From positions 8,122,566 to 8,186,565 of the forward strand of contig JACTAT010000037.1 of NCBI GenBank assembly GCA_014526335.1: 64,000 nt of DNA, read 5' to 3'. A program made the translations under genes and the position numbers. The DNA is from Chrysaora quinquecirrha (Eukaryota > Cnidaria > Scyphozoa > Semaeostomeae > Pelagiidae). The stretch's first letter is position 1. Each line of letters starts with the position of its first letter. Below are positions 34,301-46,300 of the stretch, piece after piece. The notes under the pieces are model-generated. The model saw nothing but the letters and a program-made list of their open reading frames with translations, did no database searches and had not been told where the DNA came from.

Positions 34301-37300
34301 TTTTCCATGGAGAATCAAGCCAATCCCTCAAGCGAACCTCTGTGCGTTCTTTGGCATCAGAAAATGCACTGTCAAGGATCTTTTCGTATCCTTTCTGCGT
34401 CGCCTATGAACAAGAATAATAAAAACACTTTTGATAATAAAAATAATCGTTAACTAAAACTCTTATTAAGCTGCTATTCTTTTGCATCACAGCCTTGTTT
34501 GCGTCAGTAGCAATATTTTTCTATATTGATTGGCTTCTATGACTCTTGATTTTTGACACAAGAGCAGTCAGGTTGACTGTGACTGACGAGGATCAGTTGT
34601 TAACTAATCGAAGAAATACAACATGCCCTGCTTTCTGAAATAGTGCCCCGACTAGCTGCCGTCAAAAAGGAACAAGTTGCAAAAGCGCTTATGTCGACTG
34701 GTCGTTTGCAATAAATTAGTTCCAAAAAATCGCTGATTAGCAGTCGGAAACTACTTCAGTTTAGCGATAATAATAATAAATAATAATAATAATTTATTTA
34801 TTTAAAGTTGGCTACTATAATCAATAGCTAGAAGCTAATTAAAGCCAACTAAGATGAAAAGTTGAGACAATTTGGAACAAAATTTACAGTTTCTTCGCCT
34901 GAAACTCCCTACAGCAACAACACACACAGACAAAACAAATAGAACAATTAGAAAAATACAAATACAGGTAAAGCAAACAAAACAAAGAAAAAACAAACAA
35001 CAAAACAAATTAAAAACAAACAAAACAAACAAAATAAAAAAACAAACAAAACAAACAGAACAGACAAAACAAATAAACAAGCAGAAAAAAAACAAACAAA
35101 CAAACAAAACAACTAAAACAAACAAAACCTACGAAACAAGCAAAACAAATAAAACAAACAAAAGAACGAAAGAACAAAACAAACAAAACAAACGAACAAG
35201 CAAGACAAACAAAGTCAACAAAACAAACAAAACAATTAAACAAACAAAACAAACAAACCAAACAACAAAGCAAATAAAAAACAAACAAAACAAACAAAAT
35301 AAAATCAACCAAAACAAACAACACAAGCAAAATAAACAAAACAAACAAAACAGACAAAACAAACAACACAAGCAAAAGAAACAAAACAAACAAAACAGAC
35401 AAAACAAACAAACAAAACAACAAAATAAACAAAAAAACAAAGAAACAAAACAAAACAAAAAACAAACAAACAAACAAACAAAGAAACAAAACAAACGAAA
35501 CAAACGTAACAAAACGCCCCGACTAATGCGAACAAAAAATGAAAACAATTCTACGCACCTTGAATTCGTCGTTGGTGACGATGCCACTGTCAATGAGTTT
35601 CTTTGCGTATGAATGCATAACTGGCGGCTGTTGTTTAATCTTCTTATACATAAGTGGTTGAGTAAACATGGGATCATCACCTTCGTTGTGACCGTTACGG
35701 CGATAGCACACCTGAAGGAATGCACAAGAAGAGATATTAAAACTAAACAGACGACAATACAACTCCACATTAGACGATATTCAACTTTGCAATGTTTGCA
35801 ATTTGTTGGGCCCTGGCCAGACGATCAAACATTGTTGATCTAACACTTGAGATATGATTTTGTTAACCATTTGACCAGGTCATAAAATATTGCTTAGCTT
35901 GTTGGCTAAAATAAGCTGAATATGTTGGCAAGGTTATCGATATTGCTCCAAATACATGTTTCGAAAAGTTCAACCAAATCAGTGTTCTGGAGTTATCGCA
36001 TGTCTAGCCTTGGATTTACACTGAACTCGATCTACATTGTGTTATAGATAGTTACGTAGGAAATCACAGACAGGAGATCACTATGTTACACAGGACTAGA
36101 CGTTCACTGTGTTGCACCATTGAAATTGAAGAAAATGTAAAATTGTAGCAATTAACATAAAACTTTGACTTAGAGCTCACCAAATCAATAACAACATCTT
36201 TTCCAAATTCATTTCGGTATTCAGCAGCAACTTTACAGACATGCATAACAGCTTCTGGATCATCTGCGTTGACATGGAAGATCGGAGCTTGTACTACCTG
36301 AAATCAAATGAAAATAATAGCCTATTTATACGTAGGGAAAACAACCAGGATCTTTATGGGGGTAGAACTTATCCAGATAGCGATAGCAACACCAGATTTC
36401 GTATTCACGGCAGGTTGTTTTTGAGGATAGGATTCAGACAGAAATTTTACAATTTTTGTCGATACAGTTTCTGCAAATCAAATAGCTTTACAAATTTCAT
36501 CTGATGGTTTCGATCTGCATACGAATCCTAAAAGTTTTAATGGCAGTTTCTCGATCGGAATAACAAACCACCTCTGGGAGCAGATAAAACTATCTAGATA
36601 GTATCTGTACATGACAAAGATTATCAGGATAACAGTCCTGATAACTGTATACGTTTAAACGGGGCATTAGAAAACAGTAAAAATACACCCGGCACTAACT
36701 ACACGTTTTTTAAAAGAAACCTGGCTCGGGGCCTAGTTCTAAAAGTTTCTTTATTTTTGGCCCAATTTTAGTTCTAAAAGTTTCTTAACAGTTTCTTAAT
36801 TTAATGGAAATAAATTGTAGTAAAAACGATAAAAAACGTGAATATAGCAAGCAAATTATTAATATTATTGTATTACAAAGAAGTAGGCATGCTGGTGCGA
36901 GAAATCGCACGGAAATGCTTGAGGATTGATTACTACGTCCAAAAATGTGAAATCAGTATGTTGGAAAACTGACACAATAATTTCTTAAGTTTCTTAACTC
37001 CTTCCTCGTAGTTCTAAAAGTTTCTTAACTTTTTGGGTGTCTAGTTCTAGGTTTCTTATAAACCGGTTTCTTATAAAAAAAACGTGTATATATAGTTAAG
37101 ACCCTGATTTAGGCTTCAAGCAGAAAAATTCAGACAGAACTGTGAAAATTACATTGTCGATTGCATTTCTATTTATTTTTTTACCTTTGCAACATCAGTG
37201 CAGTATGGGGAGGATCTTGAGAAGCGTGGATCAGTAGTAAATCCAATCTGAAATTATCGAGAGAAAAAAAATTAATGGCATAGATAGTCTTGCAGGTGTG

Positions 37301-40300
37301 TTTATCTTGTCAAATCCATAAAATACAAATTCTAAACATAGCTTCTAAATAATGCTGAGAAGATGATATATGAGAGAGCGTTGTCTTTAATCAACAGCTG
37401 CAGGGTAATGTTAAGATCCTGGAATAGTCCGACCTCCCAAAAACCTACATGTCTCAAAATAATAGTCATTTCCTTGGGTCTCTTAACTGAAAAAGCAAAC
37501 AGACTTTTTTGGGGGAGTGCCCACAATGAATAACTCAGATTTGATTAGTAAAGAAGCTGGTACACAATGGAATTTTCAAACATTAGACTGCAGTTTATTT
37601 CAATTTAGTTTCTTATATGCGGGTTTTGACTGTATCAGAAAATTAAAGACTTCTGTAGAAAAATTTCCTATTTCAAATGCATTGATGCATCTTTATGCAT
37701 CTTTATGCAAAGGGGTTCATGAAGCACACTTTTGTTGACGGTCGGTCGCCAGTTTCTCAATGAAAAGCTGACTCCGTGAAACTTTCGTAAAGTTTTTGTT
37801 TGTGACAGGCCTATGAACGAAGTCTACTGACACGTCTTGCAACGACATCTATCTCGTCTCTCTCTTGTCTACTGACGGCAATTGATTTAGAGCAACCTCG
37901 TCCCCAGGCCCCAAATCAAGTTTCCTCGAATCTCAACCGTCAAATCAATTTGGGCCCTGGTACCGGCCAGAAAATCTGCCAAAACACTGGCAATTTTGGC
38001 CTAGGCATCAAAATAAGATGTATATTCCGAGAGGAGATATTCTTGGAAAGGAAATGCAAAGAATTTCATTGATAACTATAAGGCAAGATACAATATCTCA
38101 TGTAGCATCATTTTTTGGTTTTTTCACGTTTTTCACATAGTTTTCGGCCTATTTTGGTGTGTAATTTTGAAGAAACTGTGACGTCACAAAAAATTTCTAT
38201 TGTTTGAGCAGCCAATCAAATTGTGAATAGACAAGGCTGATACTAGGATCGAATATGGACATGGACAGCGGAGTTTCGCGTAGTAGAGGCCTATTCACCT
38301 TGGGGACGAGGTTGGATTTAGAGATGATACGGAAATGAGATCTTTGTTCTTGAACAGCAAGGTAAATAGACACAGGCATCAATGATCAAGATGCTGAAAC
38401 ATTTTTTGCGAAAATTGCGAAAACTTAGCAATGTCAGTGAAGATTGACCCAACACGATGCTCAAAAAACCGAACATTCCATCCAACGTCAATGTTGGATG
38501 GATGTTATCATTATACATCTAATCGGCTAAAATAAAAAATCCAAGAGAAGGGACGGTGTTTACCTGAGAGTGGGTTAAAGCTCGGGAGTCGACGTTAGAT
38601 AGGTCATTTACGGTATTTAAATTCACGCAACTTAGAGATTGTTGAAGAGTATACGGAGTATTGAAGAGTATAGCTGTTTACCTGGTTATTTACAACTACA
38701 TGAATTGTTCCTTTCGTTGTGTAATGAGGAAGGTCACTGAGATGGAACGTTTCATAAACCACTCCTTGACCAGAGAAAGCAGCATCTCCATGTATCAGAA
38801 TACTCATCACCTGAAACACCAAATCACCAAATTACAGTAAATCGAAAAGAACAAACATCGAATACAGTAAAATCTCCATATAACGGACATCTTCACCCTT
38901 GTGCAAATTAATATGAACACCAAGTAAATAGTCAAACTGCAGACTTTTTGCGTCGTTTTGAAAAAATGGAGAAACTAACTATACAAAACTTTACTCTTAA
39001 GACCATTAGTAACTAACATCTCCCCCATTTGCCTTCAACACCAAATCGACTCAGTTTTTTAATGAAAAATTAATAAAACATAAAATCACTCTAAATTTGA
39101 CTTTTTCAATATTCCAATCCACTGCTGTGGCTTCAAGACATTTATTAATTTGGCAATCGAATGGCTTTAGCAAAGGTCTTGCAAAAACACATGCAAAGTT
39201 TGTTCATTGAATAAAAGTTACTTCTTCCATTGATTTCAAGGGTGTTCACATTAATTTGCAAAAGGGTGTATGTGGTCATTGTTTTCTCTTTTAACAATGT
39301 AGCTCTAGTTAACGGTAAGGCTTTCAACATTTCCAACTTCAAACGAACAATTTTTAGATATATGCTGACACGAATGGCTGGGAATAAATCGAGTCGAAGG
39401 TATCATTTTTCCTTAAGCTTTGCTACTACTACAAAAACTGGCCTAGACTCAACCCACTTTAACGATAACCTTGGCCTGGCCGAGACCAATGCGAACACAC
39501 TGCTAAAACTTGGACCGAGCCAATCTCGAAACCAAGGCCAAGTGAACCTTGCCGAGCCTAGATTTTACGTATTTACAGTAGCCCGGGCCAAGCCAAGGTT
39601 TGCACAACACTTTGCCGAAGCTAGGCTGAATTTTGTTGAGACAATTAACATGGTACCTTTTGTCCTTCATTGTCTCCTTTGTAGAATTGCTCTGCGCGTG
39701 TTTTTCCTTGAACGACTGGGTCAACAGCTGAAAAGATAAACACACAAAGTAAATTGTTTTTCATTTTCATTCATTATTTTCGTTGCTTTTTGACCCGAAA
39801 CGGAAATTAATTCGATACATAGGCTGTCTTTGTTGTTCGAAAAACAGAAGAACCTTCAAGATTACCTTCAAGATGGGATGGATTTGCAACAACAGCGAGT
39901 TTGATGATTTTATTAGTCACCCTGTTCAATCTTTCATGTGACATACCAAGATGATATTTCACATCACCAGAACCCTAGACAAAGAATAAATGAGGTTTAT
40001 AATAGAAAATAGTACTAACCATATAATTCAAGTGTGAACGAGATAATGTTAAGCCCTGGACAAATGAACTCAACATTTCAAGGGACCGTGTCCATTGAGT
40101 GTCAGTGTCCATTGATTTTAGACGCCGATTAGACACCATGAAAATTCGATGTTCGTCTAATCATTTTAGCTTCTAGTCTAATAAGACCAATAGACGTATA
40201 ATTTAGGCGATCATTAGACGCGTATTAGACCAAATTAGACTGTAGGGTTTAGCCGCATTTCATCAAGATTAGACGAAGCCAGCGCAAGCACAAAGGGCTT

Positions 40301-43300
40301 ACCTTTGGGAGAAATTCTTTGACACTTAAGAAACCTCATTTCAACCTGTTTTGTAATGACGACACGCAGCAAGAACAATAGATCTTTTGTTACAACAGAC
40401 ATATAAAGCACTCCATAAGTGCCCTACAGGGATTTAGGTTTGCAAGTTTGCTTCTTTGACAAATGGGGATATTCACCGCAATGGTCTAAAATCGTCTAAC
40501 TGCGTCTAATTTCGTCTAACTCTCACAGCTCTTAAATGCGTCTAATTATTTTAGACGCTGCTCGAATTTTGCTGTGCGTCTAATTAGACTTGCTGATCGT
40601 CTAATTAGACGAAAAAAACGTCTAAAATATTAGACTTTTTAGACACCCAATGGACACGGTCCCTAAGTTGGCACTTCGACGATTCTCAAAAAATCATCTT
40701 TAAAACAAGCAAGCAAACGATAAAACTGGGATACAGAAAGATTTAGTTGTATAATGTACCTCATCTTCAGCTTCTAGAGTTGGGTTAAACTGCGTGAAGA
40801 TTTGTTCCAATGGTTTTCTACACACATTTGCCAATACATTAAGTCGACCCCTGTAATTCAAATCAGTTAAAAAGACCAATATTTGACTTTCAATGAATAA
40901 ATTCCTACCCAGACATTGGAAGAACCTAAGAACCTAAGATGTCTAGCCATTGCTACTCCATTAAAAAAATTAAAGAGTCCTCTTATTGTTTTATCATACC
41001 CTTGCAACTGTTTAGAATTTCAGCTGATTCTAGGTCATTTTGTAAATGGCAAACAACTCCAGACCTGAGGTCCCAAGGCTTTAAGGCTCTTGGAGCCTGG
41101 ATTTGGTCGAAAATGATCTTATTTTCTTAAGATTTAAATACAGAGGGCTCTAAACAATTGCGAAGAAACAACAAACGAGTATTAAAGGAGTATTCTTGTA
41201 AAAGAGAGTGTATCGCGTCAGGGTCATCGAAAAAATATTTCAGTTATAAAAAGACCTCGAAAACCTGGTTCACACTGTGTCTATCTGCGCCTAAAATGAA
41301 ACTGTTAGCACAATGTGAACACTCAATGTCAAAAGTTTAAGTCTCACTGGCGAACTTAAATCTGAGTGTCTATCTGTCTATTTAAATACAGAGGGCTCTA
41401 AAACAAAAGTCGACTGAGTAGCCTTAGGCTAGTAGTAGACTCAAAAACGGCAACTTTACTTTATATGCGTCTACAGATAAAAAAGTTTTGGTGTTTAGAC
41501 ACCAGATCTAAACCTGTGTCTAACTCTTCTTTGTATATCGCCTTTTCTTGTTTTCAAATTTTAAATTTGCCTAGTTTTCTTTGTACTCGCGGGGAGCTTG
41601 TGTGAAGATGTCTACCAAAAAAGTGCATAACAAAACTTGAATAGTCAAATTAATGCAAGCAAGTCAAAAGAGCCATGGGCAGTTAGTTACCTGTGCGGCA
41701 TCCCCATGATGACACTCTCCACACCAAGCTCATTGGATACATCGATAATCTGCTTCAGTGCTGGTATTAAAACCTTGAAAAGACGATTAATATTATCGGT
41801 AGATGTAGGTCGTGTATAACGTATGTGGCTAGTAGAAGTATGAATTCAAAATTCTGCGATCCTATATCTATTTCAATACAATAGAGCATTCAAAGCATTA
41901 AACACATATTTTTGATAAAAAATAAGCACAACAATGAAAGTCTGCAAAAATTTTCAAATTTTGAGTACTGAATATTTCTTAAGACTGTCTTAAAAACCTT
42001 TTGAAGACAAAAAGGGGTAAATAAACGAAAATATATTTCAGACTGGTGAAAGTTTCCTAAAAAGCATTCTCGAGTAGTGGAGTCTCTTAAAAAATTTTAG
42101 GCGATGAACGGGGGGGGCATCTGCTCCCAGCCGACATCGCCCCCAGCCAATGGCTTTGCCACTGGATCTACTCATACTACAAATTAAACTTTTGTCAATG
42201 ATCTTTGGCTGACGGAAATTTTCGATAAAAGAAAAAAGTTTTTTGCTTGTGCCTTGAAATTTCCAGAGACAACTCATGACATAAATTTTAATTCCATGGA
42301 CGGAATCATGTACACATTCAAAACCATAATGAATTATCTTATAATCTGATCCTTAACGGTGATGCATTGAAGCAGCCATATTTGAAGCATCTGTGTATCA
42401 TAAAAAGGCAATGCACTTTACCTCGCATCCTTCGATGCCAAATCGCTTCTCTGAAGTCCATTTCAAAGCCAAAAAGTTCTCGAATCTACAACGACAAATT
42501 AGGAAGTTATGCTTGTTATTAGCAAAAATATCATAAAACGCTAATAAATGAAATAACATGATACATTACAGATCACAGATATCACAGATCACAGTAACTG
42601 AGGAATTTTAACTCTGAATTAAGTTCGACGCATTACTAACTACACATAAAGTCAATGTGGCTGTTACGTCATTTTCAAATATGTCATGTTATGTCGCGGT
42701 TATGCCAGATTAAATTAATAAAATTCGACACGAACCAAAAGCCGAAACAGTACAAAAACTACCAATCTTGCACTTAGAGGTTGGATCTATCAGATCTGCA
42801 ATCTTTAATCTTGGCAAAGAATGCTGGGACTTTTCAAGCCTTAACCGCTGATTATCACACATGCTACTCTGAGTCTGGGGTGAGAGGGCTTGTGATGAAA
42901 TAGCTGCCATTTCAATGGGCATCCACAAAATCGAGATGTTTTGCTTAGAGTCCCAGCTGATCTTTTTTTCCAATTTTTTGCAAGGATTTATCAGATCTGC
43001 AATTTGGTCAAATTTCCTGAGACAAGAAGCTAAAACAGCAAATTTCTTTTCATACTTCTCTCCCCAGAATTCATTGTTGTTAATGATTTTTAAGTTTCAT
43101 AATGTGACTGTGTTAATGTCCTGTGAAAAAAGACAACATTGACTTGGGGGAGGGGGAGGGGGGAGAGGGGAGGGGGCGTTGGTGAAAAACGATCGCGTAG
43201 AATCATGGATCCAATTTTGGTTAGAAATAGTCCTCAGTTTCAGTTAGGCCCTCGCCAAATGATCTAAAATTGTTGGTCCAACATTTTAAATTTGCTGTAC

Positions 43301-46300
43301 AACAAATGTTTGACCATTTGACCACGTCCAAAACATTGCTTGACAAGCAAAAATAACAGACTTTGTGGCGTGATGTTTTTGAAACAGTTCAAAAACATTT
43401 TTTGCCTGACGCAACAAAAATAATGGACGAGCAATGTTACTGCACGTGGCAAAACGGTCAAACATTTTGCCTGACAAGCAAATCTCAAATGTAGGACCAA
43501 CAATGTTTGATCGCTTGGCCTTAATTTTGACCACGATTGTGGCTCTCTGAGGATGTCTTTTACATTTATACAAGCAATGCTACCTTCTTTAAACAAACAA
43601 TGAAAACATTTCAAAGAAACTATAAAAATAACATATCTTACAGTGTAGATCTGATGAGTCTCGCAAGCAGGGTCCTTTGTTCTTCCTCTGTCAAACTGAT
43701 TACCCCTGGTGTCTCAAATTGTCTTTTGATCCAGTTGGCTAAAAAGATTATTAGTACAACAGAGGAATCGAACAGAGAATACAACAGAGAAACTATATGT
43801 TAAGTGTCTACTTTTACAAAAAATAGCCCATGCAAACGTGAATTGTATTGCTTCTTCTATTAGTCCAATGTAAGCGTCAGTTACCTGTTTTGGCATTAAA
43901 AAATCTTGATCCCTAAGAAACTGCTAAGAATCTTTCAGTACCAAAATTCTCCAAAAATTAAGAAACCTTGAGTACTGAAAAAAACCATGTTTCTTATAAA
44001 AAAAGAGTGTATCCTATTACGTTTACTCACTTTTCTTTTGTCCTGTCAAGAACATGAACTCCACTCCAATATGTTTACAGTAGACCTCCTGCAAGAGAAT
44101 CAAACGATCAAAAATATAAAAGAAAATTAATATACTCTTAAATATAACTACAATGCCTGCCAGAATTTGTTGGAACACCCATCATATTTCTAGCCGTTTT
44201 CCTATGAAAGAGTGTTTACAATTCCAAGCACAAATTCACGGACTCAATCCCCCCTCCTCCTGAAAACAATGTTGTTTTGTTATGTTGAAGGGTGCTGCTA
44301 CATGATTTCAATGTTCATATGCACCTGAAAATGTTTATGATTCAATGAAACAACATTGTTTGCAGAGGGGGGAGGGGAGATGTTGCGTCGAAGGGCTTCA
44401 TTAAAAAATGATTCATTAAAAATCAAAGCAAGCTAGTTAGGTGATATCACATTTTGCCACTGTTTCATTGTCATGAAATAAAAAACTAATACATTAAAGA
44501 TACAAGTGAATAGGAAACACCTTTAGATAAAACAACTCACATTTAATCTGCGTAGTATTTCTCTCAGTGGTAGAGATTCATTATCACCTCCAATGAAGGT
44601 TGTCTTTGGCAACTGAAATGTCTTGTCCAAATCTTCTTCAGCTTTTGATAGAAATAAGAAAATTCTTACATTAGTATTTAAGCCTAGTTTACATTTGGTT
44701 GTGGATCATTGAAGGTGCAGTGGCATCATGGTGTAATCCAGCTGACTCGTGGCATCAGAAGCTCAGTGTGGTCCGGGCTTGAGCCCAGCCACGGTAGCAT
44801 CACAGCCAGCGTCAAGGTCTCGACTAGTTAACCTATTACTGAGATCCTAGCGACTGATGCTAAAAACAGCATTTCACCTTCACCTTCACCTTCATTAGGA
44901 AAGACCAAAAGATTCTTTAATATAGACCTTTTCAACAAATGGGTCCCAAGGATTGAAATTTCTCAAATGTTTGATGATACTGAGCTTTGGATACCCAATT
45001 AATATTAACAGCCAAAAGTTAGTCAAGGTGCAAAATTTTACTATCAAAGTGCTTGTATTATTGATTTTATGAGCAATGCATTCAAAGTTCACAATTTATG
45101 ACAAATTAGCCCACTTGGGATGAAAAGTTTCATTGCCAATGACTTTTCACAGTCAAAGCCCTTCTAGAATCAGGAACTTGAAAGCTTATAAAATCAATAG
45201 TACCAGAGCAGTGGAAACTTTGTACTTAGGCTATGTTTGAGATTGCAAAATAAAGGCTGAAACACAGAGATTGACCAGACAAACAAAAGACAAGTATGTT
45301 TTTGGTACTAATATTCTGTGTTGCCAAGCAAGGCTTCTTCAGAGCACAAATTTTAGATAATCGTTTACAGTGGAGTTAGTTTTGAAAATGTCAATCCTTT
45401 GTGAAAGGGCTTGATTTTTGAAGAAAATAGGCATACTGGAATTTGATGACCCAGGACCCATAAGGAAGACCTAGGACCAGGACCCATTAAGAGGACTTAG
45501 GACCAAGACCCATTAAGAGGACCTAGGACCAGGACTCATTAAGAGGACCTAGGACCAGGACCCATTAAGAGGACCTAGGACCAGGACCCATTAAGAGCAC
45601 CTATTGGAGTGTAGTTTGTGCACTGTTGGCTTTACCCATTTGTCTTGGTGATGGGACTGATCTAATACACATGCGTTGTGCATTATCTTTGATTCAGTTG
45701 TTGTAGCAACCAATCTATGTTTTATCTAAAATTGATGAGTTTTGTCTTGTAGCTAGTTATCACTTAGCATCCTGCTCCTCATAACATATACCTGTTACAG
45801 AAATTTAAATTGTTACATGGAAGATTGTATTGTCCAATCAGTATTTTTAGCGATCCTGGTTCTAATACCCTATCATCAGCTTCAACTTAACTAAAGATGT
45901 ATGATGTGAACCTGACACATGTCTTGTACATTAAATTCAATTGTCGTTTGCTGGAAATCCTCTTCAGTTTTGTTGTGTTGAGAAATTTTGCTGAGCACAT
46001 ATACATAAATACATACATCAATATTAATCACCAACAGTTCAGCTTTATAAATATAGATGTTCCACAGTTGCTTAGTTAAAGATAACCCCAATCATACAAT
46101 CAAAGTAACTTACACAGTCCCCAGTGAGCAGGAATTAGCTCTTCTGGAACTGATGCATCCAAATCTGCATTGAGAATTCCCAAGGGATCAAGACTTGCAA
46201 CATTATGACCTCTTATCTGAAAATAAATTGATGCAATGCGATGGATCAAAATTATCACTACAAATCTTATTGGTGCAAACATTTTGTAGATCATTTGGGG

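Noticed and set aside
34872..35612. 246-codon open frame (plus) and long minus-strand frames over the AAAC repeat
   Set aside because: Low-complexity by-product of a nearly T-free microsatellite; OGDH exons on the minus strand explain the only conserved part (35559-35711).
39230..39739. 169-codon plus-strand frame
   Set aside because: It overlaps an OGDH exon (39657-39727) antisense and has no recognisable domain.
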